Of a stretch of 22,506 nt of DNA, positions 1 to 6,987 are shown piece by piece. The stretch is from Clostridiaceae bacterium. GTDB lineage: Bacteria > Bacillota > Clostridia > Oscillospirales > QAMX01. The stretch covers positions 1 through 22,506 of the forward strand of contig JAEDGJ010000021.1 in the NCBI GenBank assembly GCA_016297585.1. Direction: 5' to 3'. The position numbers were made by a program, and so were the translations under genes. Under the pieces are notes generated by a model, which had not been told where the DNA came from, made no database searches, and saw only the letters and a program-made list of their open reading frames with translations. The first letter of the stretch is position 1. Each line of letters starts with the position of its first letter.

Positions 1-379
1 TGATGACGTTGACGTTCTTCGGGGGCTTGATGCAGCCGAAGTGGATGTTGAAGCCGTGCGCGAAGGCGAGGGTCTTGCCTTCGGTCAGGTTCGGCTCGAT
101 GCTCTCCTTATAGAGGGCGGCCTGCTTCTCGTCGTTGATGAGGATCATGATGATGTCGGCGGCCTTCGCGGCTTCGGCGCTCGTCATGACGCGCAGTCCC
201 TGCGCCTCGGCCTTCGCCCAGCTCTTCGAGCCCTCGTACAGGCCGACGACGACGTCGACGCCGCTGTCCTTCAGGTTGAGCGCGTGGGCATGTCCCTGGG
301 AGCCGTAGCCGATGATCGCGACGGTCTTTCCGGCGAGCTTCTGGAGATCGCAGTCCTGCTGATAAAAGATTCTGGCCAT
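1..379 (-). CDS. ilvC: Ketol-acid reductoisomerase, N-terminal part (cut by window edge)
   Basis: IlvC converts acetolactate or acetohydroxybutyrate to the dihydroxy acid with NADPH and Mg2+, the second common step of Ile/Val/Leu synthesis in the cytoplasm. The first 126 residues are present. They show the Rossmann motif GYGSQGHAHALNL at 24-36, the cofactor-specificity loop GLYEGSKSW at 46-54 and the HGFNIHFG motif with the catalytic His at about 108. The loop has Tyr where many family members have Arg, but keeps the two Ser residues that usually bind the NADPH 2'-phosphate. The ATG start has a GAGG ribosome binding site 9 nt upstream. It lies 30 nt after ilvN and is the last visible gene of ilvA-ilvB-ilvN-ilvC. 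The remaining roughly 200 residues lie beyond the window, so completeness cannot be judged. Confidence 0.97.
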   Translation of the reverse strand, partial: MARIFYQQDCDLQKLAGKTVAIIGYGSQGHAHALNLKDSGVDVVVGLYEGSKSWAKAEAQGLRVMTSAEAAKAADIIMILINDEKQAALYKESIEPNLTEGKTLAFAHGFNIHFGCIKPPKNVNVI

Positions 380-409
380 TTTTGTGTTCCTCTTTTCTTC
401 GATTTTGTA

Positions 410-916
410 TTAGAAATTGATGGTTTGGCTGATGGTTGCGGCGCCCTTTTCAAGGGAGACGCTGCCGGTGCGGCAGATTTCGAGGATGTGGTAGTCGCGC
501 ATCAGGTTGATGAAGTCGTCGAGCTTGCGGGATTCGTCCGTGAGACGGAAGGTGACGGAATCCTTGGAGTAGTCGACGGTCACGGCGCCGAAGGCATCGG
601 CGGCGGCGAGGATGTCGTTGCGGGTGGCGGGGTCGTTGCGCATCTTGATGAGCAGCAGCTCGCAGCTGATGGAGTTTGCGGGGGTGATCTCCTTGATCGA
701 GCGGACGTCGGGGAGCTTGTAGAGCTGGTTGATGAGCTGCTGCTTGCAGGACTCCTCGCCGTCGAAGCTGACGGTGATGCGGGAGAGAAGGCTCGACTCG
801 GTTTCGCTGACGGTCAGGGCGCTGATGTTGAACTGACGGCGGCGGAACATGCTGGTAACGCGGTTGAGAACGCCGAACTGGTTGCGGACCAGCACCGCGA
901 CGGTATATCTGTTCAT
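410..916 (-). CDS. ilvN: Acetolactate synthase small (regulatory) subunit
   Basis: IlvN is the regulatory subunit of acetohydroxyacid synthase. It activates the IlvB catalytic subunit and usually carries valine feedback inhibition. The 168-residue product begins MNRYTVAVLVRNQFGVLNRV, a typical N-terminal ACT domain (about residues 1-75), followed by the small-subunit C-terminal domain (about 80-160). Length is normal for the family. I chose the ATG at 916 because AGGTGA lies 5 nt upstream and ilvB stops one base before it. An in-frame GTG at 925 would add three residues, overlap ilvB by 8 bp and use AAGG as its site, so it remains possible. Either way, translation is probably coupled to ilvB. 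Expression should follow the T-box leader upstream of ilvA. Confidence 0.95.
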   Translation of the reverse strand: MNRYTVAVLVRNQFGVLNRVTSMFRRRQFNISALTVSETESSLLSRITVSFDGEESCKQQLINQLYKLPDVRSIKEITPANSISCELLLIKMRNDPATRNDILAAADAFGAVTVDYSKDSVTFRLTDESRKLDDFINLMRDYHILEICRTGSVSLEKGAATISQTINF

Positions 917-917
917 G

Positions 918-2585
918 TCAGTCACCTAACCTTACAATGATGTCGTCCATACTGCCGCCGGGCGGGAGCATGGGAAGGACAAATTCGTCCTTGTCGATCG
1001 CGCAGTCGATGACGTAGGGTCCTTCGGCGGCGAAGCCGCGCGTGAGCGCCTCGTCCAGCGCTTCGGGGGTGGAGACCGCCTCGCCGTCCGCGCCGAACGC
1101 GCGCGCGAGGGCGACGAAATCGGTCTTGCGGTCGAGCACGGTGTTCGAATAGTGTTTGTTGAAGAACAAGGTCTGCCACTGGCGCACCATGCCGAGCACG
1201 CCGTTATTCAATAGCAGGATGACGACCGGGATATGATGCGAAACCGCGGTCGCGAGCTCGTTTAAGCACATGCCGAAGCTGCCGTCGCCCGTGACGAGCA
1301 CGCTGCGCTCGCCGGTGCCGAAGGCCGCGCCGATCGCCGCGCCGAGCCCGAAGCCCATCGTGCCGAGACCGCCGCTGGAGATGAAGCGCCGGGGCGTGGA
1401 GAACGTCAGATTCTGCGCCGCCCACATCTGGTGCTGGCCGACGTCGGTCGCGACGGCGGTGTTTTTCCCGAGGTGCCGGTTCAGCGTCAGGATGGCGCGC
1501 CGCGGCGTCAGGCCGTCGCGGTGATCGAGGGTCTCCTCCTCCTCGCGGCGAAAGCGCGCGACCGTCTCGCTCCATTCGGGGTTTTTCTTCGGCTTGAGCA
1601 GCGGCAGCAGCCCCTGCAGCGTCAGTTTGACGTCGCCGCGCAGCCCGCAGGCGGCGTTCACGGTCTTTGACAGCTCCGAGCCGTCCACGTCGATGTGGAC
1701 GATCTTCGCGCCGGTCGCGAATTTCGCGCGGTTGCCGGTCACGCGGTCGTTGAAGCGGACGCCGAGCGAGAGGATGAGGTCGGCGTGGTGCATCGCCATG
1801 GACGAGGCGTAGTGTCCGTGCATGCCCTGCATCCCGAGAAAGCGCGGATGGGCGGTGGGGATGGCGGAGAGCCCCATCAGCGAGCAGCCGATGGGCGCGT
1901 CGAGCGTTTCGGCAAGGGCGAGCAGCTCCTCCTCGGCGTTCGAGGCGATGAGACCGCCGCCGAAGTAGAGGAAGGGACGGGAGGCGGCGTTGATGATGTC
2001 CGCGGCCTCGCGCAGGCGCAGCTCCTTGGCGGCGCGGGGCGGCTCGGGAGACGCGGGCGGGGCGGGGGTGTACTCGCATTGGGCGATCTGGACGTCCTTG
2101 GGGATGTCGATGAGCACCGGACCCGGGCGGCCGGACATCGCCAGCGCAAACGCCTCGCGGATGGTCGGGGCGAGCTGCTCGACGGAGCCGACGAAGTAGT
2201 TGTGCTTCGTGATCGGCAGCGTGATGCCGGTGATGTCGATCTCCTGGAAGCTGTCGGAGCCGATCTGCGTGGTCGGGACGTTGCCGCAGACGGCGATGAG
2301 GGGGACGGAATCGAGGTAGGCGGTCGCGATGCCGGTGACGAGGTTCGTGGCGCCCGGCCCGGAGGTGGAGATGACGACGCCGGGGCGTCCGGTGGCGCGC
2401 GCGTAGCCGTCGGCGGCGTGGGCGGCGCCCTGCTCGTGGGCGGTCAGGATGTGGCGGATGCGGTCGCTGTACCGGTAAAGGCTGTCGTAGACGTTCAGGA
2501 TCTGTCCGCCGGGATAGCCGAACACGGTGTCGCAGCCCTGTTCAAGGAGCGTGAGGACGAGGATGTCCGCGCCGGATAATAGCAT
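918..2585 (-). CDS. ilvB: Acetolactate synthase large (catalytic) subunit
   Basis: IlvB is the thiamine-diphosphate enzyme that condenses two pyruvates to acetolactate, or pyruvate with 2-oxobutyrate to acetohydroxybutyrate, the first common step of branched-chain amino acid synthesis. Visible motifs are FGYPGG near the N-terminus, the catalytic Glu in HEQGAAHAADGYAR, the phosphate-binding SGPGATN, the FAD/central-domain region and the ThDP/Mg motif GDGSFGM followed by LLLNNGVLGM. About 555 residues is the full family length. The first ATG (2594) is directly abutted by AAAAAGGA with no spacer, whereas the ATG at 2585 has that site 9 nt upstream, so I prefer 2585 (protein starting MLLSGADIL). 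It lies about 40 nt after ilvA, which supplies the 2-oxobutyrate, and is followed directly by ilvN. Confidence 0.96.
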   Translation of the reverse strand: MLLSGADILVLTLLEQGCDTVFGYPGGQILNVYDSLYRYSDRIRHILTAHEQGAAHAADGYARATGRPGVVISTSGPGATNLVTGIATAYLDSVPLIAVCGNVPTTQIGSDSFQEIDITGITLPITKHNYFVGSVEQLAPTIREAFALAMSGRPGPVLIDIPKDVQIAQCEYTPAPPASPEPPRAAKELRLREAADIINAASRPFLYFGGGLIASNAEEELLALAETLDAPIGCSLMGLSAIPTAHPRFLGMQGMHGHYASSMAMHHADLILSLGVRFNDRVTGNRAKFATGAKIVHIDVDGSELSKTVNAACGLRGDVKLTLQGLLPLLKPKKNPEWSETVARFRREEEETLDHRDGLTPRRAILTLNRHLGKNTAVATDVGQHQMWAAQNLTFSTPRRFISSGGLGTMGFGLGAAIGAAFGTGERSVLVTGDGSFGMCLNELATAVSHHIPVVILLLNNGVLGMVRQWQTLFFNKHYSNTVLDRKTDFVALARAFGADGEAVSTPEALDEALTRGFAAEGPYVIDCAIDKDEFVLPMLPPGGSMDDIIVRLGD

Positions 2586-2628
2586 GGTTTTCATTCCTTT
2601 TTCTGCTGAAGTCTGGGGGGGAGAAAAA

Positions 2629-3819
2629 TTACACGATCTTGAACCCTTCGCCGCGCAGGGACTGCGTGATCAGGCGGACGTGGTCAAAATCCCTGGTTTC
2701 CATCTCGATGCGCAGGAAACAGCCGTTGACGCTTTCGGTGTGGCCCTTTTCGTAATGCACGCCGGTGACGTTGCCGCCGCAGTCGGCGATGATGCGGGAG
2801 ATTTCCTTGAGCTGGCCGGGCTTGTCGATCAGCTCGATGAGAAGGCTTGTGGAGCGGCCGGAGTTGCGCAGGCCGCGGTCGATGACGCGCGAGAGGCTGG
2901 TCACGTCGATGTTGCCGCCCGAGACGATGCTCACGACGCGCTTTCCCGCGATCGGGAACTTGCCGAACATCGCGGCGGCGACCGATACGGCGCCCGCGCC
3001 CTCGGCGATCATCTTCTGCCGCTCGATCAGCGCGAGGATGGCGCTTGAGACCTCGTCGTCGCTGACGAGGGCGATGTCGTCGACGTATTGGCCGACGAGC
3101 GCAAAGGTGTTCTCGCCCGGCTGCTTGACGGCGATGCCGTCGGCGATGGTCTGCACGGACGGCAGGCACTGGATGCTGTTTTCCTGAATCGACCGATACA
3201 TGCTCGGTGCGCCCGCCGCCTGCACGCCGTAGACCTTGATGGACGGGCGGATCTGCTTGATGGTATAGGCGATGCCGGAGATCAGACCGCCGCCGCCGAT
3301 GGGGACGATGACCGCGTCGATGTCGTCGAGGTCGTGGATGGTCTCCAGCGCGATCGTGCCCTGGCCGGCGATGACGTACTCGTCGTCGAAGGGGTGGACG
3401 AAGGTGTAGCCGTGCTCCGCCTGCAGCTCGCGCGCACGGCGGCAGGCGTCGTCGTAGCAGCCCTCCACGAGGCAGACCTCGGCGCCGTAGCCCTTGGTGG
3501 CCTCCACCTTGGAGATCGGCGCGGTGTCCGGCAGGCAGATCACGGAGCGGATGCCGCAGCGCGACGCCGCGAGCGCGACGCCCTGGGCGTGGTTGCCCGC
3601 GGAGCACGCGATGACGCCCTTTTCCTTCTCCGCGTCGGAGAGCATGGCGAGCTTGTACGCCGAGCCGCGCACCTTGAACGAGCCGGTGATCTGCAGGTTC
3701 TCGGGCTTGAGGAACAGCTCGCATTCCGGCGCGATGCCGTAGGCGCGGACGACATGCGTTTCGCGGATGATGCTTTTGAGCACCGTCTGCGCGTTGAATA
3801 CCTGATCGAGTGACAGCAT
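2629..3819 (-). CDS. ilvA: Threonine ammonia-lyase (threonine dehydratase)
   Basis: This PLP enzyme deaminates threonine to 2-oxobutyrate, the committing step of isoleucine synthesis. The 396-residue protein shows the PLP lysine in GSFKVRG (K49), the substrate loop SAGNHAQG (73-80), the phosphate-binding GGGGL (175-179) and one C-terminal ACT domain (about 325-396, starting near LIELIDKPGQLKEI). That is the short single-ACT form. It could in principle be a catabolic TdcB-like enzyme, but its position as first gene of ilvA-ilvB-ilvN-ilvC behind an Ile/Val T-box argues for a biosynthetic role. The start has GGAAGG 8 nt upstream. The gene is controlled by the leader at 3820-4378: without uncharged tRNA, transcription should stop at the hairpin at 3871-3913, before this gene. 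Confidence 0.94.
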   Translation of the reverse strand: MLSLDQVFNAQTVLKSIIRETHVVRAYGIAPECELFLKPENLQITGSFKVRGSAYKLAMLSDAEKEKGVIACSAGNHAQGVALAASRCGIRSVICLPDTAPISKVEATKGYGAEVCLVEGCYDDACRRARELQAEHGYTFVHPFDDEYVIAGQGTIALETIHDLDDIDAVIVPIGGGGLISGIAYTIKQIRPSIKVYGVQAAGAPSMYRSIQENSIQCLPSVQTIADGIAVKQPGENTFALVGQYVDDIALVSDDEVSSAILALIERQKMIAEGAGAVSVAAAMFGKFPIAGKRVVSIVSGGNIDVTSLSRVIDRGLRNSGRSTSLLIELIDKPGQLKEISRIIADCGGNVTGVHYEKGHTESVNGCFLRIEMETRDFDHVRLITQSLRGEGFKIV

Positions 3820-3870
3820 GTTTTACCCTTCCTTCTTCGGTATGCGCAGTTTTTTTCACGCTCCGAGGCA

Positions 3871-3913
3871 AAAAGAAAACCCGTCTCAAAGCCTTTTTTT
3901 GCTTTGAGACGGG
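3871..3913 (-). terminator. T-box conditional terminator before ilvA
   Basis: A perfect 13-bp stem (CCCGTCTCAAAGC at 3913-3901 with GCTTTGAGACGGG at 3892-3880) closes an A-rich loop of 8 nt. It is followed by a U-rich tract (TTTTCTTTT, 3879-3871). Its 5' strand is shared with the antiterminator. Confidence 0.95.
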
Positions 3914-3957
3914 TGTAAAACTCTGGTTTGGGGTTTGCACTCGCGGTACCACTCAAA
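3903..3957 (-). promoter_or_regulatory. T-box antiterminator
   Basis: On the RNA, UUUGAG (3957-3952) and GCG (3944-3942) can pair with CGUCUCAAA (3911-3903), leaving the tRNA-binding bulge that starts UGGU (3951-3948). UGGU matches a tRNA end with discriminator A (ACCA), which bacterial tRNA-Ile and tRNA-Val generally have. The 3' strand is also the 5' strand of the terminator, so the two structures exclude each other. Confidence 0.9.
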
Positions 3958-4079
3958 TTGCGGACACGGACGGTCCGCCACCTCTTCGAAGTCATGCTAA
4001 CTTCTATGCATTGACGCAGCAGTCACGGGAAGCGCCTACTCGGGGGAAAACCGCCTTTTCGGACCTCCGGCTCGGAAGG

Positions 4080-4082
4080 GAT
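4080..4082 (-). promoter_or_regulatory. Downstream T-box specifier triplet, AUC (Ile)
   Basis: The same register in module 2 reads ATC-C-CTTC-C-GAGCC, giving AUC (isoleucine). Relative to module 1 the only change within the triplet is its first base (A for G); the 16 nt that follow from the second base of the triplet are identical in both copies. Isoleucine fits ilvA as the first gene of the operon. Confidence 0.75.
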
Positions 4083-4272
4083 GGGAAGCTCCGCGCTCCT
4101 TTACCGGGGTCACACCAAAAATCCCCGGCTCTCTGCAAAATTCGCGGCGGGTTCCGTCTTCGTCACAGCCTTTGTTTTCGAAGTCAGACAACCTCTATGC
4201 ACTGACGCAGCATACGCGGGACGCCTTACTGCCCCGGGTCTTCGTGGGGATTCGGGTATCCGGCTCGGAAGG

Positions 4273-4275
4273 GAC
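4273..4275 (-). promoter_or_regulatory. Upstream T-box specifier triplet, GUC (Val)
   Basis: In T-box stem I the specifier triplet sits one nucleotide 5' of the CUUC strand that pairs with GAAG of GACGAAGA, before the GAGC of the K-turn. In module 1 the minus-strand sequence reads GTC-C-CTTC-C-GAGCC, which puts GUC (valine) at this position. The nucleotide after the triplet is C, whereas a purine is usual, so the register rests on the flanking stem. Confidence 0.7.
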
Positions 4276-4384
4276 CAGCCGCTCGGGAAAACATACCGGC
4301 TCGCATCAAACGCCGGCTTTCTGCAATCGTCCTGCCCGGGGCAATCTTCGTCACAGCCTTTATCGTCTATTCAGTTCGTCGATT

Positions 4385-4413
4385 ATTGTAGCATTTCGGC
4401 GCCGGAATGTCAA
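4385..4413 (-). promoter_or_regulatory. Sigma-A-type promoter of the ilvA leader
   Basis: On the minus strand TTGACA (4413-4408) is followed by exactly 17 nt and then TACAAT (4390-4385), near consensus. Transcription should start near 4378, just before the first T-box module. A 10-nt palindrome, CGAAATTTCG, at 4417-4426 lies immediately upstream of the -35 box; its role is unknown. The promoter begins only about 20 nt after the folD stop. Confidence 0.9.
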
Positions 4414-4433
4414 GAACGAAATTTCGAATTTTT

Positions 4434-5273
4434 TCAGAGCCGTTTTTGGGCAGCTTTTACGGTGTTCTCGAGCAGCACCGCCGTCGTGATCGAGCCGACG
4501 CCGCCCGGCACCGGCGATACGGCGTCCGCGACGGCCGATACGGCGTCAAAATCGACGTCGCCGCAGAGCGCGCCGTCCACGACGTTGATGCCGACGTCCA
4601 CGACGACCTGCCCGGGACGCGTAAACTCCGCCGTGACCATCTTCGCGGACCCCGCGGCCGCGATCAGGATGTCCGCCGCGCGCGCCTCGGCGGGAAGCTC
4701 GCGCGTTTTCGTGTGGCAGACCGTCACGGTCGCGTTCCGCGCGATCAGCAGGAGGGCGAGGGGCTTTCCGACGACGAGGCTGCGGCCGATCAGCGTGACC
4801 TTCGCGCCGGACAGCGGGATGTTGTAATGATCGAGCAGCTCGATGACCGCCTGCGGCGTGCAGGGGGGCAGGACCGCGCGTCCCATGAAGAGCGCCGCGG
4901 CGCTCGCGGGCGTCATGCAGTCGGCGTCCTTTTCGGGGTCGAGCAGGGTTTTGACGCGTTCCTCCGACAGGTGCTTCGGCAGCGGGCGGAAGATGAGCGC
5001 CGCGTGGATGCCGTCGTCCTCATTGATGCCGCGCACGGCGGCGTCGAGCTCGTCCTGCGTGCAGGTCTCGGGCAGCGCGATGACGCGCGTCTCGGCGCCC
5101 GCCGACGCAAAGCGCTTGACCGCGCCGCGCTCATAGGAGAGGTCGTCGCCCCGTTCGCCGACGCGCAGGATGGCGAGGGTCGGCACGACGCCGCGCGCGC
5201 GCAGCGCCTCGATCTCCGTCTTGCATCTGGCCGTGATCGCCCGTGCGGCGGGCAGTCCCCGTAATTCCGTCAT
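4434..5273 (-). CDS. folD: FolD-family methylene-THF dehydrogenase, probably lacking cyclohydrolase activity
   Basis: FolD enzymes oxidise 5,10-methylene-THF to methenyl-THF with NADP and usually also hydrolyse it to 10-formyl-THF. The 279-residue protein keeps the cofactor motif GRSLVVGKPLALLL (163-176), PCTP (137-140), the Asp of KDAD (115-118) and the C-terminal PVPGGVGSITTAVLLENTV (254-272). Two catalytic positions differ. The Y-x3-K pair reads YERGA (Y47, A51 where Lys is expected; a Lys occurs at 53), and the usual VQLPLP reads IFRPLP, with Phe95 replacing Gln. In human MTHFD1 these are K56 and Q100, needed for cyclohydrolase chemistry. The ATG at 5273 overlaps the fchA stop in an ATGA, and FchA can supply the missing step. 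A longer frame upstream to 5450 is only the shadow of fchA. Confidence 0.93.
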   Translation of the reverse strand: MTELRGLPAARAITARCKTEIEALRARGVVPTLAILRVGERGDDLSYERGAVKRFASAGAETRVIALPETCTQDELDAAVRGINEDDGIHAALIFRPLPKHLSEERVKTLLDPEKDADCMTPASAAALFMGRAVLPPCTPQAVIELLDHYNIPLSGAKVTLIGRSLVVGKPLALLLIARNATVTVCHTKTRELPAEARAADILIAAAGSAKMVTAEFTRPGQVVVDVGINVVDGALCGDVDFDAVSAVADAVSPVPGGVGSITTAVLLENTVKAAQKRL

Positions 5274-5878
5274 GCCGTTTCTCCCTTCACGCGGGCGCGC
5301 ACCGCGTTGTAGATCGTTTCGCAGGCCGTGTCGATCGACGTGAGCGCCGCGTCCGTGCGCGCGTTGAGCGACGCGGCATAGTCCCGGTCGCGCATGAGCT
5401 TGGTGTTGATATAGACGTTGAGCGCCGCGCTGTCCGCCGCGCTCCGGCAAGCCGCCGCCGCGCAGCCGACGTCGCTGACCGCGAGCTTCGAGCCGATGAC
5501 CAGGAGCCTTTCGCAGATGGGCACAAGGCGCACGAGCGTCTCGAGCAGCGCAAGCGGCACCTCCGCCGCGGCGTGCAGCGCGGCCTCGAGCGTCTCGTCG
5601 CGGCCGGGCGCGTCCTTCGGGATGCCGTAGGCGCGGGAGAGCGGCTCGAAGGCCTCGGCGTCGCGGGCGATGAAGCCGTAAAGCGCATCGCGCAGCGCGG
5701 CGGTCTCGGCGAGGATCTCATCGAGCTCGGCCTGATACGCGGCGTAGCGCTTCTTGCCGGTGGTCAGATTCGCGACCATCGACGCCAGGGAAGCCGCGAC
5801 CGCGCCCGAGAGCGCCGCCGCACCCCCGCCGCCGGGCGTCGGCGCGGAGGAGGAGAGCGTTTTGAGAAACTGTTCCAT
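5270..5878 (-). CDS. fchA: Methenyl-THF cyclohydrolase / formimino-THF cyclodeaminase family
   Basis: This family hydrolyses 5,10-methenyl-THF to 10-formyl-THF, or in its cyclodeaminase form removes ammonia from formimino-THF. The 202-residue all-helical protein has the family signature PTPGGGGAAALSGAVAASLA near residues 14-33 and the MVANLT segment that follows. Length matches stand-alone bacterial FchA. The start has AAAGGA 10 nt upstream. Its stop overlaps the folD start by 4 bp, so the two are translationally coupled, and FolD here seems to lack its own cyclohydrolase residues. That favours the cyclohydrolase role. There is no formimidoyltransferase or histidine-degradation gene nearby to support the cyclodeaminase role. 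The symbol is by family and neighbourhood, not by direct proof. Confidence 0.9.
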   Translation of the reverse strand: MEQFLKTLSSSAPTPGGGGAAALSGAVAASLASMVANLTTGKKRYAAYQAELDEILAETAALRDALYGFIARDAEAFEPLSRAYGIPKDAPGRDETLEAALHAAAEVPLALLETLVRLVPICERLLVIGSKLAVSDVGCAAAACRSAADSAALNVYINTKLMRDRDYAASLNARTDAALTSIDTACETIYNAVRARVKGETA

Positions 5879-5894
5879 AAAGGGAGGGTCCTTT

Positions 5895-6830
5895 CTATCC
5901 GTTCGCGTGATTTTTGCGGTACTCGCTCGGCGTTTCGCCGATGATGCGCTTGAAGGATTTGTTGAAATGCGCGACGCTGTTGAAGCCGACCGCGCCGCAG
6001 ATGTCCGTGACGGAGTCCGCCGTGCGGGTGAGCCTTTCGCAGGCGTGGGCGAGCCGCACCTGCATCAGGTACTCGACGAAGGTCTTGCCCGTGACGCTTT
6101 TGAACATATTCCGGAAGTACGACGGCGACAGCATCGCGATGCGCGCCGCGTCGGCAAGCGAGATCTCCTCCGGGTAGTGCTCCTCGGCGAAGCGCATGAC
6201 GTCGTGGATGGCGCGGCTGTGGCGGTCGTAGATGCTGCCGTCGGCGCGGATGGCCTCGGTATAGCGCCGTCCGACGAGGACGAGGAGCTTTAACAGGAGC
6301 GACTTGATGACGAGTCCGTAGCCGTCGCGCTTTTCCGTGTATTCGGCGTACGCCTCGTCGAGAATGCCCTCGACCTCGAGCTGCAGGCTGCCCGTCAGGT
6401 TCAGAAACGGCCGCACATGGGCCTCCGTGACCAGAAACGGCTCGATATAGGCAAAATCGAAGAAGCTCTTGGCCTCGGCGTAGTCGGTGAAGTTGGAATT
6501 GATGAACTCCGGCGCGAATTCGAACTCGCAGATGATGCCGTCGTCCGCAGCCGATGCGTCCTCGGACGGCAGGATGCGGTGCGGCACATAGGGCGGCACG
6601 ATGAAGATGTCGCCCTTCGTGACCTCGAACGCGTGCCCGCCGATCATGTGGCGCGCGCCGCCTTTGAGGATGTAGTTGATCTGCACATAGTCGTGCCGGT
6701 GGCGCGGCAGCGGCAGAATCTTCGTCGAATACCGCGTCAGCACCGCCGGGATGTTGTCAACGCCGTCGAGAACGAGCGAAATCGGTTCGCAGTCGCCGTA
6801 TTCGGGGCGGTCCAGAAAGTCCAGCCGCAT
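5895..6830 (-). CDS. AraC-family transcriptional regulator with cupin-type sensor domain
   Basis: The 311-residue protein has an N-terminal cupin-like ligand domain (about 35-95, with RHRHDYVQINYILKGG at 43-58 and GDIFIVPPYVPHRI at 73-86), a helical linker, and a C-terminal AraC DNA-binding domain with two helix-turn-helix units (about 207-306; ISLADAARIAMLSPSYFRNM, then VTDICGAVGFNSVAHFNKSF). I chose the ATG at 6830 because longer versions run into the terminator hairpin at 6887-6930. Its AAGGAG lies 15 nt upstream, which is long, so the start is moderately sure. It ends 16 nt before fchA, so it may be co-transcribed with fchA-folD. Many members with this layout respond to sugars; the ligand here is unknown. 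Confidence 0.92.
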   Translation of the reverse strand: MRLDFLDRPEYGDCEPISLVLDGVDNIPAVLTRYSTKILPLPRHRHDYVQINYILKGGARHMIGGHAFEVTKGDIFIVPPYVPHRILPSEDASAADDGIICEFEFAPEFINSNFTDYAEAKSFFDFAYIEPFLVTEAHVRPFLNLTGSLQLEVEGILDEAYAEYTEKRDGYGLVIKSLLLKLLVLVGRRYTEAIRADGSIYDRHSRAIHDVMRFAEEHYPEEISLADAARIAMLSPSYFRNMFKSVTGKTFVEYLMQVRLAHACERLTRTADSVTDICGAVGFNSVAHFNKSFKRIIGETPSEYRKNHANG

Positions 6831-6886
6831 GGTCTTATCAAAAATCTCCTTTTTCGGGAAAAAGGGCGGGGGAGCGTGCTTCACCG

Positions 6887-6930
6887 AAAAAACCCCTTTG
6901 CCGGCGGCGCCGCGCAAAAAGGGGTTTTTT
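6887..6930. terminator. Bidirectional intrinsic terminator
   Basis: AAAAAACCCCTTT and AAAAGGGGTTTTTT flank a GC-rich loop that can itself pair (CCGGCGGCGCCGCGC). It ends the minus-strand NlpC/P60 gene and separates it from the AraC gene. Confidence 0.9.
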
Positions 6931-6987
6931 CAAATGGGCGAGGTCCGCGCCCGCCGGGGGTTTTTATGACTGACGGGGGTATGGCGC

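Larger units (their letters stand above)
3820..4378 (-). promoter_or_regulatory. T-box leader with duplicated tRNA-sensing module (Val + Ile specifiers) and one expression platform
   Basis: This is the gene-free stretch upstream of ilvA, read as RNA from about 4378 down to 3820. It contains the hallmark T-box sequence at 3942-3959 (AATTTGAGTGGTACCGCG on the minus strand) and an intrinsic terminator. Upstream are two homologous sensor modules. Module 1 (about 4171-4358) and module 2 (about 3960-4170) both begin GGCTGTGACGAAGA (K-turn base of stem I), carry distal-loop sequences of the GCAGARAGCCGG type, share TCCCTTCCGAGCCGGA at the end of stem I, and share the stem II/III region (AGTA, GCTGCGTCA, TGCATAGA, and a hairpin closed by ACTTC). 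Equivalent positions are 188 nt apart. Module 1 runs straight into module 2 with no TGGT bulge, antiterminator or U-tract of its own. So there are two tRNA sensors and one output. Family assignment is firm; how the two inputs combine is inference. Confidence 0.93.

Noticed and set aside
2684..3952. 422-codon frame overlapping ilvA on the same strand
   Set aside because: Its product is Arg/His-rich shadow sequence, it runs through the T-box terminator, and ilvA in the other frame has all PLP motifs.
4182..4231. The repeated GCATAGA/TGACGCAGCA blocks as transposon ends or an attachment site
   Set aside because: They are direct repeats explained by duplication of the T-box stem II/III region, with no transposase or integrase nearby.
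4171..4358. A complete first T-box with its own terminator
   Set aside because: I looked for TGGTACCGCG-like sequence and a stem with U-tract between the two modules and found neither; the hairpin GAGGT/ACTTC runs directly into the second stem I.
4434..5450. A longer version of FolD starting at 5450
   Set aside because: The extra 59 residues overlap fchA and resemble no FolD. The ATG at 5273 in the ATGA overlap is a normal coupled start.
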